Source: Arthrobacter endolithicus (lineage in GTDB: Bacteria; Actinomycetota; Actinomycetes; Actinomycetales; Micrococcaceae). From it: DNA of 64,000 bases. The stretch is from contig NZ_JAPNLH010000004.1 in the NCBI RefSeq assembly GCF_026627425.1, forward strand, positions 62,001 to 126,000, given 5' to 3'. Of this stretch, positions 1 through 8,524 are shown in pieces (positions within the stretch are counted from its first letter, which is position 1; each line of letters begins with the position of its first letter). The notes under the pieces are model-generated. The model made no database searches, had not been told where the DNA came from, and was given only the letters and a program-made list of their open reading frames with translations. The translations under genes and the position numbers were made by a program.

Positions 1-619
1 TGGCGCTCACCGTGAAGGTGACGCCGGATTCGGACGGGACGACCGAAACCTGCGCGGTTTCGGTCCCGTTGGCGCGGCTGAAATCCTTGGCGGCGACCGA
101 GCCAACTGCGTCTCCTGGGAGGGGGGTGAAACCCTGGTCCTGAAACGCCTTGGTGTAGTAGGCCAGGACATCGGTACTGGTCGCGCTGATGGCAGCGGTG
201 ACAGAGGCCGTTGCGGGCGTCTTGGTTCTATCGAAACTCGACGCTTTCACCTTGGCGCCGGGCATGACGGGGAGCAAGGTGGCAGGAAAGTTCGCAACAA
301 GCGCGCCGACGGTCGCAGTGGTGCCCGCCGTAGGGCTGGCTGATGACGACGGCGACGGCGACGTTGTACCAGTTGAAGTGCTGGATGCTGTTGATCCCGC
401 CGATGGCTGAGATCCAGAGGCTTCGGTCACGCTGCTTGGCGCCGCGCTGGTAGTTCCTCCGGAGCCGTCAGCGGATGTGCAACCGGTCAGGAAAAGTGCC
501 GCGGCTAGAACAGCAGTGACGACGACAGCGGCACGGTCTCCATGCGTCCGCATGCCGATAGGTCGGACTGACAGGAGGCCTCCCCGAGGTCGATTCGGGC
601 TTACAGGTCCGTTCAACAT
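1..619 (-). CDS. Lipoprotein, 5' part only (runs off window edge)
   Basis: Reading the minus strand from 619 gives a frame that stays open to the window edge. An N-terminal stretch with a basic residue (THGDRAAVVV) is followed by a hydrophobic segment ending LFLTGC, a good lipobox, so the mature protein should be lipid-anchored at that Cys on the outer face of the membrane. Then comes a Ser/Thr/Pro/Gly-rich linker of about 50 residues and the start of a folded domain (ANFPATLLPVMPG). The start at 619 is preceded by AAGGAAG at a good distance. A second in-frame ATG at 553 would give a more standard signal length but has no clear ribosome binding site. The C-terminus lies outside the window, so no family is assigned. 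Confidence 0.72.
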   Translation of the reverse strand, partial: MLNGPVSPNRPRGGLLSVRPIGMRTHGDRAAVVVTAVLAAALFLTGCTSADGSGGTTSAAPSSVTEASGSQPSAGSTASSTSTGTTSPSPSSSASPTAGTTATVGALVANFPATLLPVMPGAKVKASSFDRTKTPATASVTAAISATSTDVLAYYTKAFQDQGFTPLPGDAVGSVAAKDFSRANGTETAQVSVVPSESGVTFTVSA

Positions 620-844
620 CACTGGCTTCCTTACATGCGGCGGTCTCCAAGAGGTCGTTCCAGTTTAGCGGGGGCGTGGCGCGGCGCAGTCCAGGAGGAT
701 CCGGGCGGTCCGGGAGGGGTTGCGGGCATTTCTGCGCCAAGCTTGCGACTACCGAAAGTTTTTCCTAAGTTCCTTTCCACAGGGGCCTGTTTTGGGGTCT
801 TTTTGTCCTGATGATGTCAGTGCCTGCTCGTAGCCTTGTAGTAG
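620..844. other. Divergent intergenic region
   Basis: This gap separates the minus-strand lipoprotein gene from the plus-strand HNH gene. It should hold both promoters, but I see no convincing pair of hexamers. Near 776-806 there is a G/T-rich stretch ending in five T residues with a short ACAGG/CCTGT inverted repeat, which could be a weak terminator or chance. Confidence 0.3.
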
Positions 845-3502
845 TTGGAGATCAGCGGGATTTCCCGGTTTTTGCCGGTGCAGGTTGCCGGTACGGGTTG
901 TTGGTGCAGGTTGCCGGTACGGGTTGCCGGGTTTGGGTTGCTGGGTTTGTGGGTTGAGAGGTGGTGGGCGGGCGTGGAGATTGATCGGGAGAATCTGGCT
1001 CAGGTGCTGGCCGCGATCACCGCGAAGTATCCGCGCCGGGTCCAGCGCGCAGGCCTCGGCGACAACGGCAGTACTGCCGGGTGCGGGACCGCTCAACCCG
1101 AGGGCAGCGGCGCAGCGAACCCGGCCGCTCCTGCTGCTCCTGCTGCTCCTGCTGGTGCCCCGGCTACTGCCGGTGTTGCTGTTCCTGCGTGTCCCGTTTG
1201 TTCTGTTGATGGTTTTCCTGTTGGTGGTCCGTCGGCGGGGATGGTGGCCCGGTTGGAATTGATTGATTCGTTGTTGGCGGAGGTGTTGGGGACGGATCCG
1301 CAGGCGGTGTCGCCGGAGGCGTGGTTGTCGGTGATTGGTGTGTCTGAGGGGACACGGCGTCGGTTGGATGCGGTGTATTTGCGAAGTGTCGCGGCAGCGG
1401 ATCAGTGTGGGGCCGCGGCGTTGTCGGGGATCGGGACGAAGAACGTGCGCGAGTTCCTGGTTCATGGGGTCGGGGTGGAGCCGGGGCGGGCGAAGGCCGA
1501 GGTGGAAGCGGCCCGCGCCCTCCATACCGGGCCTGGCAGCAGGAATGGTCCCGGTTTTTTGGTGCGTGAGGTGGAGTTGGGGGGCGGGCCGTTGGCGTTG
1601 CTGGGTGCCCGGTTGGCGGCCGGGGATATCACGGCCGGGCATGTGAAGACGGGGGTGCGGGTGTTGGAGAAGGTCCCGGCCCGGATCATTACCGAGGAGA
1701 CGTCGGAGCGGATGGGGGAGTATCTGGCCCGGCAGGCTCCGACGCTGCGTAGTGATGATTTCCGTCGGTTCGCTGAGCAGGTCATCCGGCTTTGCCAGGC
1801 CGATACGGGGGATCATTATGATCCGGAGTCGGTGATGCGTCGTAAGTTCACGATGGGGGTGGATGTGACGGGGATGGTGCATGGTTCGTATCAGCTGGAC
1901 CCGGTCGCGGGGGCGGAGTTGATGGCGATCCTGAACCCGTTATCGGCTCCGCACCCGGATCAGCGGACCCCCGACGGGGACCTGGTCGCCGTTGATCAGC
2001 GGACCGCGGATCAGCGGCGCGCGGACGCGCTCACCGAAATGGCCCGTGCGGCCGGCGCTTACCTCAACCTCACCCACCCACCACGTAACGAGAGCCCCAA
2101 CAGCGCCGGTACCGCCGGCACCGGTGCCAGCGGTGACCACGACAGCGGAAGCGACGGCTCCCCTGAGGGCACTGGCGGCGGTTCTGCTGAAGGCACTGGC
2201 GGCGGTTCTGCTGAGAGCGGCGGTTCTGGTTCTGCCAGTGGTGATGGCGGTTTGGCCGGTGGTGGCGGTGGGTGGGCGCATCCGGAAATGGATGCCTGGG
2301 CCCGGGCAGAGGCTGCCGCGGCCCAGGCCGAGGACCTGTTCTCCCTCACACCAGTGAACGACACCAGGCAGACCGGCACTGGCGAAGGCACGCACAGGGG
2401 TACCGGCACGGAGACCGGTACCGGAAACGGCCAGGACACGGGGAGGAGGAGTACTCGTTGCGGTTCGAGTATAGCCGGCAGGCTCCGCCCGGGCCGGCGG
2501 CCGGCCCGTATGACGATCACGACTACCTTTGACCAGCTCCGCAGCTTCCCGGACAGGGAAGCCTCCATCCTCCGCCACACGCTGTGGAACCAACCAAAAC
2601 CATTAGCACGACCGGAACTAACAGCGCCACGGGAACCACGGGAACCACTGGAACCACTGGAACCACGGGGACCATGGGAATCGGTGGCACAGCTGGCGTT
2701 GACAGCCGGACCGGGGCTGCCGGGGCCAGGAACGCCGGCAGACCCACCCGCACCACCGGACGGTGATGGGTGGCCGGGAGGGATCGGCCCGGCTCCAGAA
2801 AGCGGTTTGGCCGGGGCCGGTGCCGGTTTGGTCGGTGCCGGTGGGTTGACGCCGTTGGATCCGATGCCGTCCTGGTGTGATGGTTTGGGCAGCATCAGCC
2901 CCGGCACCCTGGCCCGAATGGTGTGTGACGCGGCATTCGAGCGGGCCGTCCTGGGGAGCAACGGGGCTCTCCTGGATCTGGGGACCGCGGTCAGGCTCGC
3001 GACCCCCGCGCAGCGCCGGGCCGTGTCCGTCCGGGACGGCGGGTGCGTCCGGCCCGGCTGTAACCGGCCTGCGTCCTGGTGCGATATCCACCACGTTATC
3101 TGGTACTCCCGCGGCGGACCCACCGCCGTCTCCAACATGTGTGCTTTGTGCCCGGGATGTCATTCCCTGGTCCACGCCGGGATCCTGGAAGCCACCATGA
3201 TCAACAAGATCCCCTACCTCCGGTACGGACCCAACGCCCGTCAACGCCCGGGCCTGCACTGCTACAACCGCACCACCGGCACCACCGGCACCACCGGCAC
3301 TACAGGCACCACCGGCACCGGTCTTAACGCGAGGACAGGCACCACCCCAGACGGAGGGCCTGCGGCCGGGTACACGGAGAATCCCTGGATCCGTAACACC
3401 TACCACGACGACCTCAAAGACGCCCAAAACTTCGCCCGCACCATCATCACAGACGTGCAAATCCGAGAGGACGGGCGGAGTGGATACCGCGATGCTGGGT
3501 AG
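845..3502 (+). CDS. DUF222/HNH endonuclease-like protein, repeat-rich
   Basis: This 885-residue frame has the layout of the actinobacterial DUF222 plus HNH (13E12-repeat) family: an alpha-helical DUF222 region at about residues 130-400, a long low-complexity linker, and a C-terminal HNH nuclease-like domain. In the HNH part I see GGCVRPGC, CDIHH and NMCALCPGCHSLVH, with the paired Cys residues and His of a zinc-supported beta-beta-alpha metal fold. The linker holds tandem repeats (24-bp units at 2168-2215, 9-bp units at 2632-2676 and 3272-3316). The biological role of the family is not established. The start is uncertain: 845 is the leftmost TTG, and 845-960 is itself repetitive and not obviously coding, so the in-frame GTG at 974 (VEIDRENLAQ) is a likely true start. 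A paralogue lies at 58588-60321. Confidence 0.8.
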   Translation: MEISGISRFLPVQVAGTGCWCRLPVRVAGFGLLGLWVERWWAGVEIDRENLAQVLAAITAKYPRRVQRAGLGDNGSTAGCGTAQPEGSGAANPAAPAAPAAPAGAPATAGVAVPACPVCSVDGFPVGGPSAGMVARLELIDSLLAEVLGTDPQAVSPEAWLSVIGVSEGTRRRLDAVYLRSVAAADQCGAAALSGIGTKNVREFLVHGVGVEPGRAKAEVEAARALHTGPGSRNGPGFLVREVELGGGPLALLGARLAAGDITAGHVKTGVRVLEKVPARIITEETSERMGEYLARQAPTLRSDDFRRFAEQVIRLCQADTGDHYDPESVMRRKFTMGVDVTGMVHGSYQLDPVAGAELMAILNPLSAPHPDQRTPDGDLVAVDQRTADQRRADALTEMARAAGAYLNLTHPPRNESPNSAGTAGTGASGDHDSGSDGSPEGTGGGSAEGTGGGSAESGGSGSASGDGGLAGGGGGWAHPEMDAWARAEAAAAQAEDLFSLTPVNDTRQTGTGEGTHRGTGTETGTGNGQDTGRRSTRCGSSIAGRLRPGRRPARMTITTTFDQLRSFPDREASILRHTLWNQPKPLARPELTAPREPREPLEPLEPRGPWESVAQLALTAGPGLPGPGTPADPPAPPDGDGWPGGIGPAPESGLAGAGAGLVGAGGLTPLDPMPSWCDGLGSISPGTLARMVCDAAFERAVLGSNGALLDLGTAVRLATPAQRRAVSVRDGGCVRPGCNRPASWCDIHHVIWYSRGGPTAVSNMCALCPGCHSLVHAGILEATMINKIPYLRYGPNARQRPGLHCYNRTTGTTGTTGTTGTTGTGLNARTGTTPDGGPAAGYTENPWIRNTYHDDLKDAQNFARTIITDVQIREDGRSGYRDAG
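2632..2676 (+). repeat. 9-bp tandem repeat in HNH gene (EPL-type)
   Basis: Five 9-bp units of the type GGAACCACN are arranged head to tail. In the gene frame they encode a Pro/Glu/Leu-rich run (PREPLEPLEP). The same kind of nonamer recurs at 3272-3316 in a different frame of the same gene. Confidence 0.85.
3272..3316 (+). repeat. 9-bp tandem repeat in HNH gene (TTG-type)
   Basis: Five copies of ACCACCGGC (one diverged to ACTACAGGC) encode (Thr-Thr-Gly)5 just downstream of the HNH motif, near the C-terminus. The array keeps the reading frame. Confidence 0.88.
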
Positions 3503-3578
3503 TCGAACAAGGGGTTTGAAGCACGAGAAGAGCCGCATGGGCAGAGAAAGACCGGCGGACTGCTTGGGCCGGAGGGGA

Positions 3579-4841
3579 ATGTCGGCTGCTGAACCTAAGA
3601 TGGCTGACATGGAGGCAGACGACAGCAACAGTGGTAACGGGCACCGCAGGAGTCATATTATGCACGTGGATATGGATGCCTTTTACGTTTCCGTGGAGTT
3701 GCGGGATGCCCCCAAGCTGATAGGAAAGCCTGTGGTTGTGGGGAACCCGGAAGGCCGCTCGGTGGTTCTCTCGGCATCCTATGAGGCCCGCGCGGTAGGA
3801 GTACGTTCAGCCATGCCGATGTCCGCAGCCATCCGGATGTGTCCCGGTGCTTTCATTATTGAGCCCCGGCACTGGCTGTACCGTGAAGTGTCCGGACACA
3901 TTATGGAGATCTTTGACTCCATCACGGATTTAGTAGAGCCACTGAGCGTCGACGAGGCATTTTTGGATGTTGCTGGAGCGATGCGCCGCCTCGGCCCACC
4001 ATTGGAGATTGGCCGGTTGATTCGCAGTCGCGTCAGCTCAGAACTGGGAATCACTGCATCGGTGGGAATCGCGTCGACAAAATTTGTAGCCAAGATTGCC
4101 TCCACGCGCTGCAAACCGGACGGAATGCTTTTGATTCCGGCAGAGGAGACCGTTCGCTACCTTCATACGCTTCCTGTGCAGGCGCTGTGGGGTGTAGGGG
4201 CGAAGACCGTCCAGGTTCTGGCCCGGCTGGGAATTCATTCGGTGGCCGACGTAGCCGGTACGCCCTTACCGGTGCTGCGCCGGGCTCTTGGAGCAACGGG
4301 GGAGCAAGTCTATCGACTCTCGCACGGTGTTGATCCACGGCGGGTGACACCCGTCAGAGTAGAAAAGAGCATCGGTGCGGAGCAGACCTTTGTGGCAGAT
4401 ACGTCAGATGCCGAAATCCTGAGGCGTGAGTTGCTGGCACTGGCACACAGGACTGGCGCCAGGCTTAGGCAATCCGGAATGGTCGCACGGACCGTGTCTT
4501 TAAAACTTCGGTATTCGGACTTCTCAACGGTGAGTAGGTCTCACACCGTTGCAACGCCGGTCGACAGTGCCCAACTTCTCTACGCCACCGCCGTGCAGCT
4601 GCTGGAATCGTTGGGACCCCGACCCATGAGCGTTCGGCTGCTGGGTCTGCGGGCGGAACAATTGGAAGACGCCGGTCAATCCTTCCTGCAGCTGAGCTTG
4701 GATCGCCGCGATGACAATTGGCGCACCGCTGAGGCGGCTCTAGACGCCGTAACCGCTAAGTTTGGGTCGCGGAAAATTATGCCCGCGAGATTGCTCGACG
4801 GCAGGACAGCGCGGTCCGTCCCTGGGGCCAAGGAGTCCTGA
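3579..4841 (+). CDS. dinB: DNA polymerase IV (Y family)
   Basis: The product is a translesion DNA polymerase. The N-terminus carries the Y-family palm signature MHVDMDAFYVSVE with its first catalytic acidic residues, then SYEARAVGVRSAMPM and the second acidic motif PLSVDEAFLDV. A helix-hairpin-helix thumb (LWGVGAKTVQVLARLGI) and the little-finger domain (EKSIGAEQTF onward) follow. With the chosen start it is 420 residues, usual for the family. Several starts are possible: GTG 3480 would overlap the HNH gene, and ATG 3579 follows GGAGGGG at a rather short distance. I chose 3579 because family homology begins shortly afterwards. It probably acts in damage tolerance. No perfect LexA box is visible. 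Confidence 0.93.
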   Translation: MSAAEPKMADMEADDSNSGNGHRRSHIMHVDMDAFYVSVELRDAPKLIGKPVVVGNPEGRSVVLSASYEARAVGVRSAMPMSAAIRMCPGAFIIEPRHWLYREVSGHIMEIFDSITDLVEPLSVDEAFLDVAGAMRRLGPPLEIGRLIRSRVSSELGITASVGIASTKFVAKIASTRCKPDGMLLIPAEETVRYLHTLPVQALWGVGAKTVQVLARLGIHSVADVAGTPLPVLRRALGATGEQVYRLSHGVDPRRVTPVRVEKSIGAEQTFVADTSDAEILRRELLALAHRTGARLRQSGMVARTVSLKLRYSDFSTVSRSHTVATPVDSAQLLYATAVQLLESLGPRPMSVRLLGLRAEQLEDAGQSFLQLSLDRRDDNWRTAEAALDAVTAKFGSRKIMPARLLDGRTARSVPGAKES

Positions 4842-5065
4842 TCATAGGCCGAATCAGCTAGCGGGAGATCCCTTATGGGAGCGGCGTCGGCAAGGGTTTC
4901 AGTTCTGCGAAAACCAGCCTATTCTTAAGGCACGGAGTTATCTGAAGGCGACTTCGCAGGTAGCAGTACACCCAGCAGCGGGAGTTGGCGATGTTGGGAA
5001 CTAAATGGCCTGCGTGGCTCGTTGACAGGGTAGACGCCCACGGCAAGGACCTGAAGGAGGTCGAG

Positions 5066-5437
5066 ATGCCCCTTTCGGAGCACGAGCAACGGCTACTGGA
5101 TCAGCTCGAACAGCAGTTGCATGCGGAGGATCCAAAGTTCGCCCACACTTTGGGGTCTGATCCGGCAAATTCTTTCTCAACCCGCCATGTAGTGATCGGC
5201 GTGTTGATAGCTATTGTCGGGATTATTGTTCTGCTGGCCGGCGTAGCTGGGCAGTTGATCCCATTAGGTGTCGGGGGATTCGTGCTGATGGGGGGCGGTG
5301 TCTACTTCGCCACGCTGCGCAAAGGATCTCCCCGTTCTGGCGCTGGGAATTCTACATCGGGGCAGAGCAAACGGTCGAAGAGTTCCTTTATGAGCAGCCT
5401 CGAAGAGCGCTGGGATGAGCGCCGACACGGCCAGTAA
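5066..5437 (+). CDS. DUF3040 membrane protein
   Basis: This 123-residue protein matches the actinobacterial DUF3040 family. It opens with MPLSEHEQRLLDQLEQQL and an acidic EDPKFA stretch. Two hydrophobic segments at about residues 40-60 and 63-83 (VVIGVLIAIVGIIVLLAGV and LIPLGVGGFVLMGGGVYF) look membrane-spanning, and the tail is basic and Ser-rich. The start is fixed by AAGGAGG five nucleotides upstream of ATG 5066, with the family N-terminus beginning exactly there. A longer in-frame reading exists but has no support. The gene habitually lies just upstream of mraZ in this group. Its function is unknown. Confidence 0.88.
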   Translation: MPLSEHEQRLLDQLEQQLHAEDPKFAHTLGSDPANSFSTRHVVIGVLIAIVGIIVLLAGVAGQLIPLGVGGFVLMGGGVYFATLRKGSPRSGAGNSTSGQSKRSKSSFMSSLEERWDERRHGQ

Positions 5438-5853
5438 CGGTGCAGACCTCGTCATCCTGAAGCGACTTTGAAACGAACCCGTTGCTCCGATGGTTTCCGA
5501 CTCCGCCTCGCGCGGGCCGTACAGCTCCTTGGCCACCGAATCAGGAGCCAAACGGAGGCCTGTAGACCACTTGTGAGAGTAGTTACCGCCACTATTTTCC
5601 AAGGCACCAGCGCCCGTGCCCGCCGATCCTCATCTTGCCGGGAGCCTTCGGCACTGACAGCACCACGACCACTACCTAAAGACGCTAACCGAGTGCCGTG
5701 AATAGCGGCACAATCGGTCAAGAGGTCCGCCACCGCGGACCTCTTCGCATTTAAGGCGAATTTTTCCTCCACTTGCTCCCACGCGTGAGAGCCGCGCCAT
5801 CCCGCGGGTGTTTCCCGCAACATGGGCGAAGGGGCACACTTTTGGCGTTGACG
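5438..5853. other. Long intergenic region before mraZ
   Basis: About 415 bases hold no convincing gene. Frames present on both strands lack family resemblance and ribosome binding sites, and the longest minus-strand one runs into mraZ. The only clear structure is the hairpin at 5720-5745. Confidence 0.5.
5720..5745 (+). terminator. Hairpin, probable terminator upstream of mraZ
   Basis: AAGAGGTCCGC at 5720-5730 pairs perfectly with GCGGACCTCTT at 5735-5745 across a 4-base loop. The T-tract after it is poor, as is common in high-GC actinobacteria. It would insulate the dcw cluster from upstream transcription. Confidence 0.6.
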
Positions 5854-5879
5854 GTGGGGAATTGTGGAGTAAAGTGGAG
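5854..5879 (+). promoter_or_regulatory. MraZ operator: three 6-bp repeats at 10-bp spacing
   Basis: GTGGGG (5854-5859), GTGGAG (5864-5869) and GTGGAG (5874-5879) are spaced exactly 10 bp apart, upstream of mraZ. MraZ is known to bind direct repeats of this kind, spaced one helical turn apart, in its own promoter. A TAGTAA at 5880-5885 could be part of the -10 element. Confidence 0.85.
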
Positions 5880-5939
5880 CTAGTAAGAGGGTAGTGGCAA
5901 TGGGGTATTGCAGATCCCCGCAACAGCTAGGCGGTGGAC

Positions 5940-6371
5940 ATGTTTCTCGGAACACATTCACCGCGCCTTGATGAGAAGGGCAGAATCTTCTTGCCAGCCA
6001 AATTCCGGGAGGAATTGGCGGATGGGCTTGTCCTGACAAGGGGGCAGGAGCGGTGTATTTACGTCTTCAGCCAGAGCGAATTTGAAAAAGTTCATGAGGA
6101 GATGCGCCGGTCTCCACTTTCCTCCCGCCAGGCGCGCGATTACAGCAGAGTTTTTCTTTCCGGGGCTTCGGATGAGGTGCCGGACAAGCAGGGGAGGGTC
6201 ACTATACCTGCGGTTCTTCGCACGTACGCCGGGCTGGGACGCGAGCTGGCAGTGATCGGAGCGGGCAGCCGGGCAGAAATCTGGGATGCGAAAGCCTGGG
6301 AGGACTACCTGGAGGAGAAGGAGAACGCTTTCTCAGAAAGGGATGAGGAAACGCTACCCGGCACCGATTGA
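5940..6371 (+). CDS. mraZ: Transcriptional regulator MraZ
   Basis: MraZ is the first gene of the dcw cluster and represses or tunes its own operon. The 143-residue product has the two AbrB-like SpoVT/MraZ half-domains: [23 protein letters not shown] at the N-terminus and [18 protein letters not shown] at about residues 80-98. The ATG at 5940 matches the family start exactly; a GTG six bases earlier would only add two residues. The stretch GGCGGTGG just before the ATG can serve as ribosome binding site. Direct repeats matching MraZ operators lie at 5854-5879, so autoregulation is likely. The acidic C-terminus ([19 protein letters not shown]) is ordinary. Confidence 0.96.
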   Translation: MFLGTHSPRLDEKGRIFLPAKFREELADGLVLTRGQERCIYVFSQSEFEKVHEEMRRSPLSSRQARDYSRVFLSGASDEVPDKQGRVTIPAVLRTYAGLGRELAVIGAGSRAEIWDAKAWEDYLEEKENAFSERDEETLPGTD

Positions 6372-6760
6372 GCCAACAGTAGAACGAGTGCAACTGCAAC
6401 ATAAGTCAGGAGGTAACGAGGGCCGAAGCCCGACTGCCGGGGGTCTTTTGAAGCAGTGATTTTTGATGCAGCGATTTTCCGAAGAAGATTTTTCCGAAGC
6501 CGTGAACGACCAAGCAGCGGGTTCTTGAATAAGATCTCCAGCCGCCCGGCATTGACTACCTGGCTCACCTTCCCCGGTGCCAGGCAGGGATGCATCCGGC
6601 GCGGATGGGGATCTGGTTTAAGAAACCAAAGGACGCAGACTGCAGACCATGCAGGCCGCAAAGCACGATGAGCACAGCAATGAGACGCACAAAGTATTAG
6701 CACTGAACGCAGGACCGGTACTTTGACCGACAAGCGGAAACGGAGAGGGAGGATGCGTCG
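6372..6760. other. Unusual 389-base gap between mraZ and rsmH
   Basis: mraZ and rsmH are normally adjacent, but here 389 bases separate them. A 71-codon frame (6456-6671) has no recognisable features and no good ribosome binding site. A weak CCCG/CGGG hairpin with TCTTTT after it lies near 6429-6449. I see no RNA gene. A second promoter for rsmH is possible. Confidence 0.4.
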
Positions 6761-7762
6761 ATGACGTCTGACGATAACGCCACGCCGCCCACTTCCACCC
6801 GCCATGTGCCTGTATTAAGGGACCGTTGCATCAACCTGCTGGCGCCTGCTTTTGACCGAGCCGTTTCCGCTGGCACGACTCCGGTAGTAGTAGATGCGAC
6901 TCTCGGCATGGGCGGCCACAGCGAGGCCATGTTGTTGCGCTTCCCTACGTTGCATCTGGTCGGCATAGACAGGGATACCGAGGCCCTCGCGCTGGCCGGC
7001 GAGAGGCTATCCACTTTTGCCGCGCGGATGGATTTGGTCCACGCCGTATATGACGAAATTGCTGACGTTGTGGCGGATCTGGGTTTCCACGAAGTTCACG
7101 GTGTCCTGATGGATCTGGGTGTGTCTTCCCTCCAGCTCGATGAACGGGAGCGCGGCTTCGCTTACTCGTATGACGCACCATTGGACATGCGCATGGACAC
7201 CACCCGGGGCCAGACAGCGGCGGACGTTGTGAACAAGTACAGCGAACAGGACCTGCTGCGCGTTATCCGCAAATGGGGTGAAGAAAAGTTTGCCGGCCGA
7301 ATTGCCAACCGGATCGTGGCCGCCCGGGAGGTGAAGCCATTCTCTACAACCGGGGAGTTGGTGGAGCAGATTCGCCAGGTCGTGCCAGCTGCCGCTTCCC
7401 GAACGGGCGGGCATCCGGCAAAACGGACGTTCCAGGCACTGCGCATTGAGGTCAATGAGGAACTCGAAGTGCTGGAAGCGGCGGTTCCTGCGGCCGTTGG
7501 TTCGCTGGCCCTGCACGGACGCTGCGTGGTCATGTCTTACCATTCGCTGGAAGACAAGATCGTCAAATCCGTTTTTGCCGCCGGTTCGAAGTCCTCCGCT
7601 CCGCTAGGGTTTCCGGTTGAACTGGAGGAGCACAAGGCCGATTTGAAGTTGTTGACCAGGGGGACCGAGGTTCCCACCGAGGCGGAAATAGCCGAAAATC
7701 CGCGGGCCGCATCGGCACGGCTACGGGCAGTAGAACGAGTTCGAATCAGGAGAGCAGTATGA
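6761..7762 (+). CDS. rsmH: 16S rRNA m4C1402 methyltransferase RsmH
   Basis: RsmH (MraW) is an S-adenosylmethionine-dependent methyltransferase that N4-methylates C1402 of 16S rRNA. The sequence shows [13 protein letters not shown] at the N-terminus, the SAM-binding stretch [16 protein letters not shown], then [10 protein letters not shown] and the family motif [30 protein letters not shown] and [13 protein letters not shown] in the C-terminal half are also typical. The length of 333 residues is normal. A GGGAGG lies about ten bases ahead of the ATG. Its stop overlaps the next start (ATGA), so it is translationally linked to ftsL. Confidence 0.97.
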   Translation: MTSDDNATPPTSTRHVPVLRDRCINLLAPAFDRAVSAGTTPVVVDATLGMGGHSEAMLLRFPTLHLVGIDRDTEALALAGERLSTFAARMDLVHAVYDEIADVVADLGFHEVHGVLMDLGVSSLQLDERERGFAYSYDAPLDMRMDTTRGQTAADVVNKYSEQDLLRVIRKWGEEKFAGRIANRIVAAREVKPFSTTGELVEQIRQVVPAAASRTGGHPAKRTFQALRIEVNEELEVLEAAVPAAVGSLALHGRCVVMSYHSLEDKIVKSVFAAGSKSSAPLGFPVELEEHKADLKLLTRGTEVPTEAEIAENPRAASARLRAVERVRIRRAV

Positions 7763-8445
7763 GCGCAGCGGTCCAGGATGACTTTGAACCTACCGAGGGA
7801 AATACCGCCCGTGCGCTTTCCCGTTCTATGCCTTCGGCTTCGGAACCGGCGCGGGAGCGCCGCTCCAGGTCTCCGCTTTCATTGGTGGTTAGCCAGCCGC
7901 GCAAGCGTCGCACGCCCTTTGTCGTGTTCTGTTTCCTCACCCTCGTAGCTGCGCTGGCTACGGTTCTGGTGCTGAACATTTCTGTCTCAAGCGGCCAGTA
8001 CCAATTGGTGGAGCTGCGCGCCAATCAGGTCGACCTGGTGAAATCGAATCAGGATCTGACGCAGCAGGTGCAGGCCGCGCAGGCTCCACAGAATTTGGTC
8101 GCAAAAGCCACGGAACTCGGCATGGTCACGTCCACCTCGATGGGCCAAATAAATGTGGAGTCCAAGACCGTTAGTGGTACGCCGAAGGCCGCCGTCGCGG
8201 GAGACAAGCCGTTGGCCGTAATCGCACCGCCGGCGGTGAGCGGGCAGCCCAGGGAGTCCCACGTAACACCCGCTGCCCCAACAACGGACGCACAGAAGAT
8301 TCCCGTGGCGCCGGGCGGGCCGTCCAAGGCAGGAGCGGCGGCGGCACCCGCTGAAGTTCCCGCCGCTCCGTCTCAGGTTGCCGCGCCACCGGCGGCCGAT
8401 CTCAATGGCGGCACAATCCCTGCACCCAAGCAAAAGAACGGTTAA
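7759..8445 (+). CDS. ftsL: FtsL-like division protein
   Basis: Its place between rsmH and ftsI and its topology make this the actinobacterial FtsL. It is a bitopic membrane protein: a basic cytoplasmic N-terminus of about 55 residues (ending QPRKRRTPF), one membrane segment ([20 protein letters not shown]), and an outer region with a short coiled-coil stretch ([22 protein letters not shown]) of the kind that pairs with FtsB/DivIC-type partners. A Pro/Ala-rich tail follows. At 228 residues it resembles other actinobacterial FtsL proteins and is longer than the E. coli protein. The start overlaps the rsmH stop by four bases. Confidence 0.85.
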   Translation: MSAAVQDDFEPTEGNTARALSRSMPSASEPARERRSRSPLSLVVSQPRKRRTPFVVFCFLTLVAALATVLVLNISVSSGQYQLVELRANQVDLVKSNQDLTQQVQAAQAPQNLVAKATELGMVTSTSMGQINVESKTVSGTPKAAVAGDKPLAVIAPPAVSGQPRESHVTPAAPTTDAQKIPVAPGGPSKAGAAAAPAEVPAAPSQVAAPPAADLNGGTIPAPKQKNG

Positions 8446-8524
8446 CGGTAAACTCTCTGGGGCAATCGGACGGCACGGCGGAGCGGCCGCGGCGCTATAA
8501 GGGCAACGCACAAAGGAACAGCAC

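Noticed and set aside
749-1882. Long minus-strand frame opposite the first HNH gene
   Set aside because: High-GC shadow with Pro/Arg/His-rich translation and no family resemblance; the plus strand carries DUF222 motifs here.
3503-3519. Possible LexA (SOS) box before dinB, TCGAAC and GTTTGA
   Set aside because: The half sites are separated by five bases instead of four and the second is imperfect, so it is not a convincing SOS box.
5452-6039. 195-codon minus-strand frame before mraZ
   Set aside because: It runs through the MraZ operator and the mraZ start, has no ribosome binding site or motif, and looks like a chance open frame.
6456-6671. 71-codon frame between mraZ and rsmH
   Set aside because: No ribosome binding site, Arg-rich random-looking translation and no recognisable domain.
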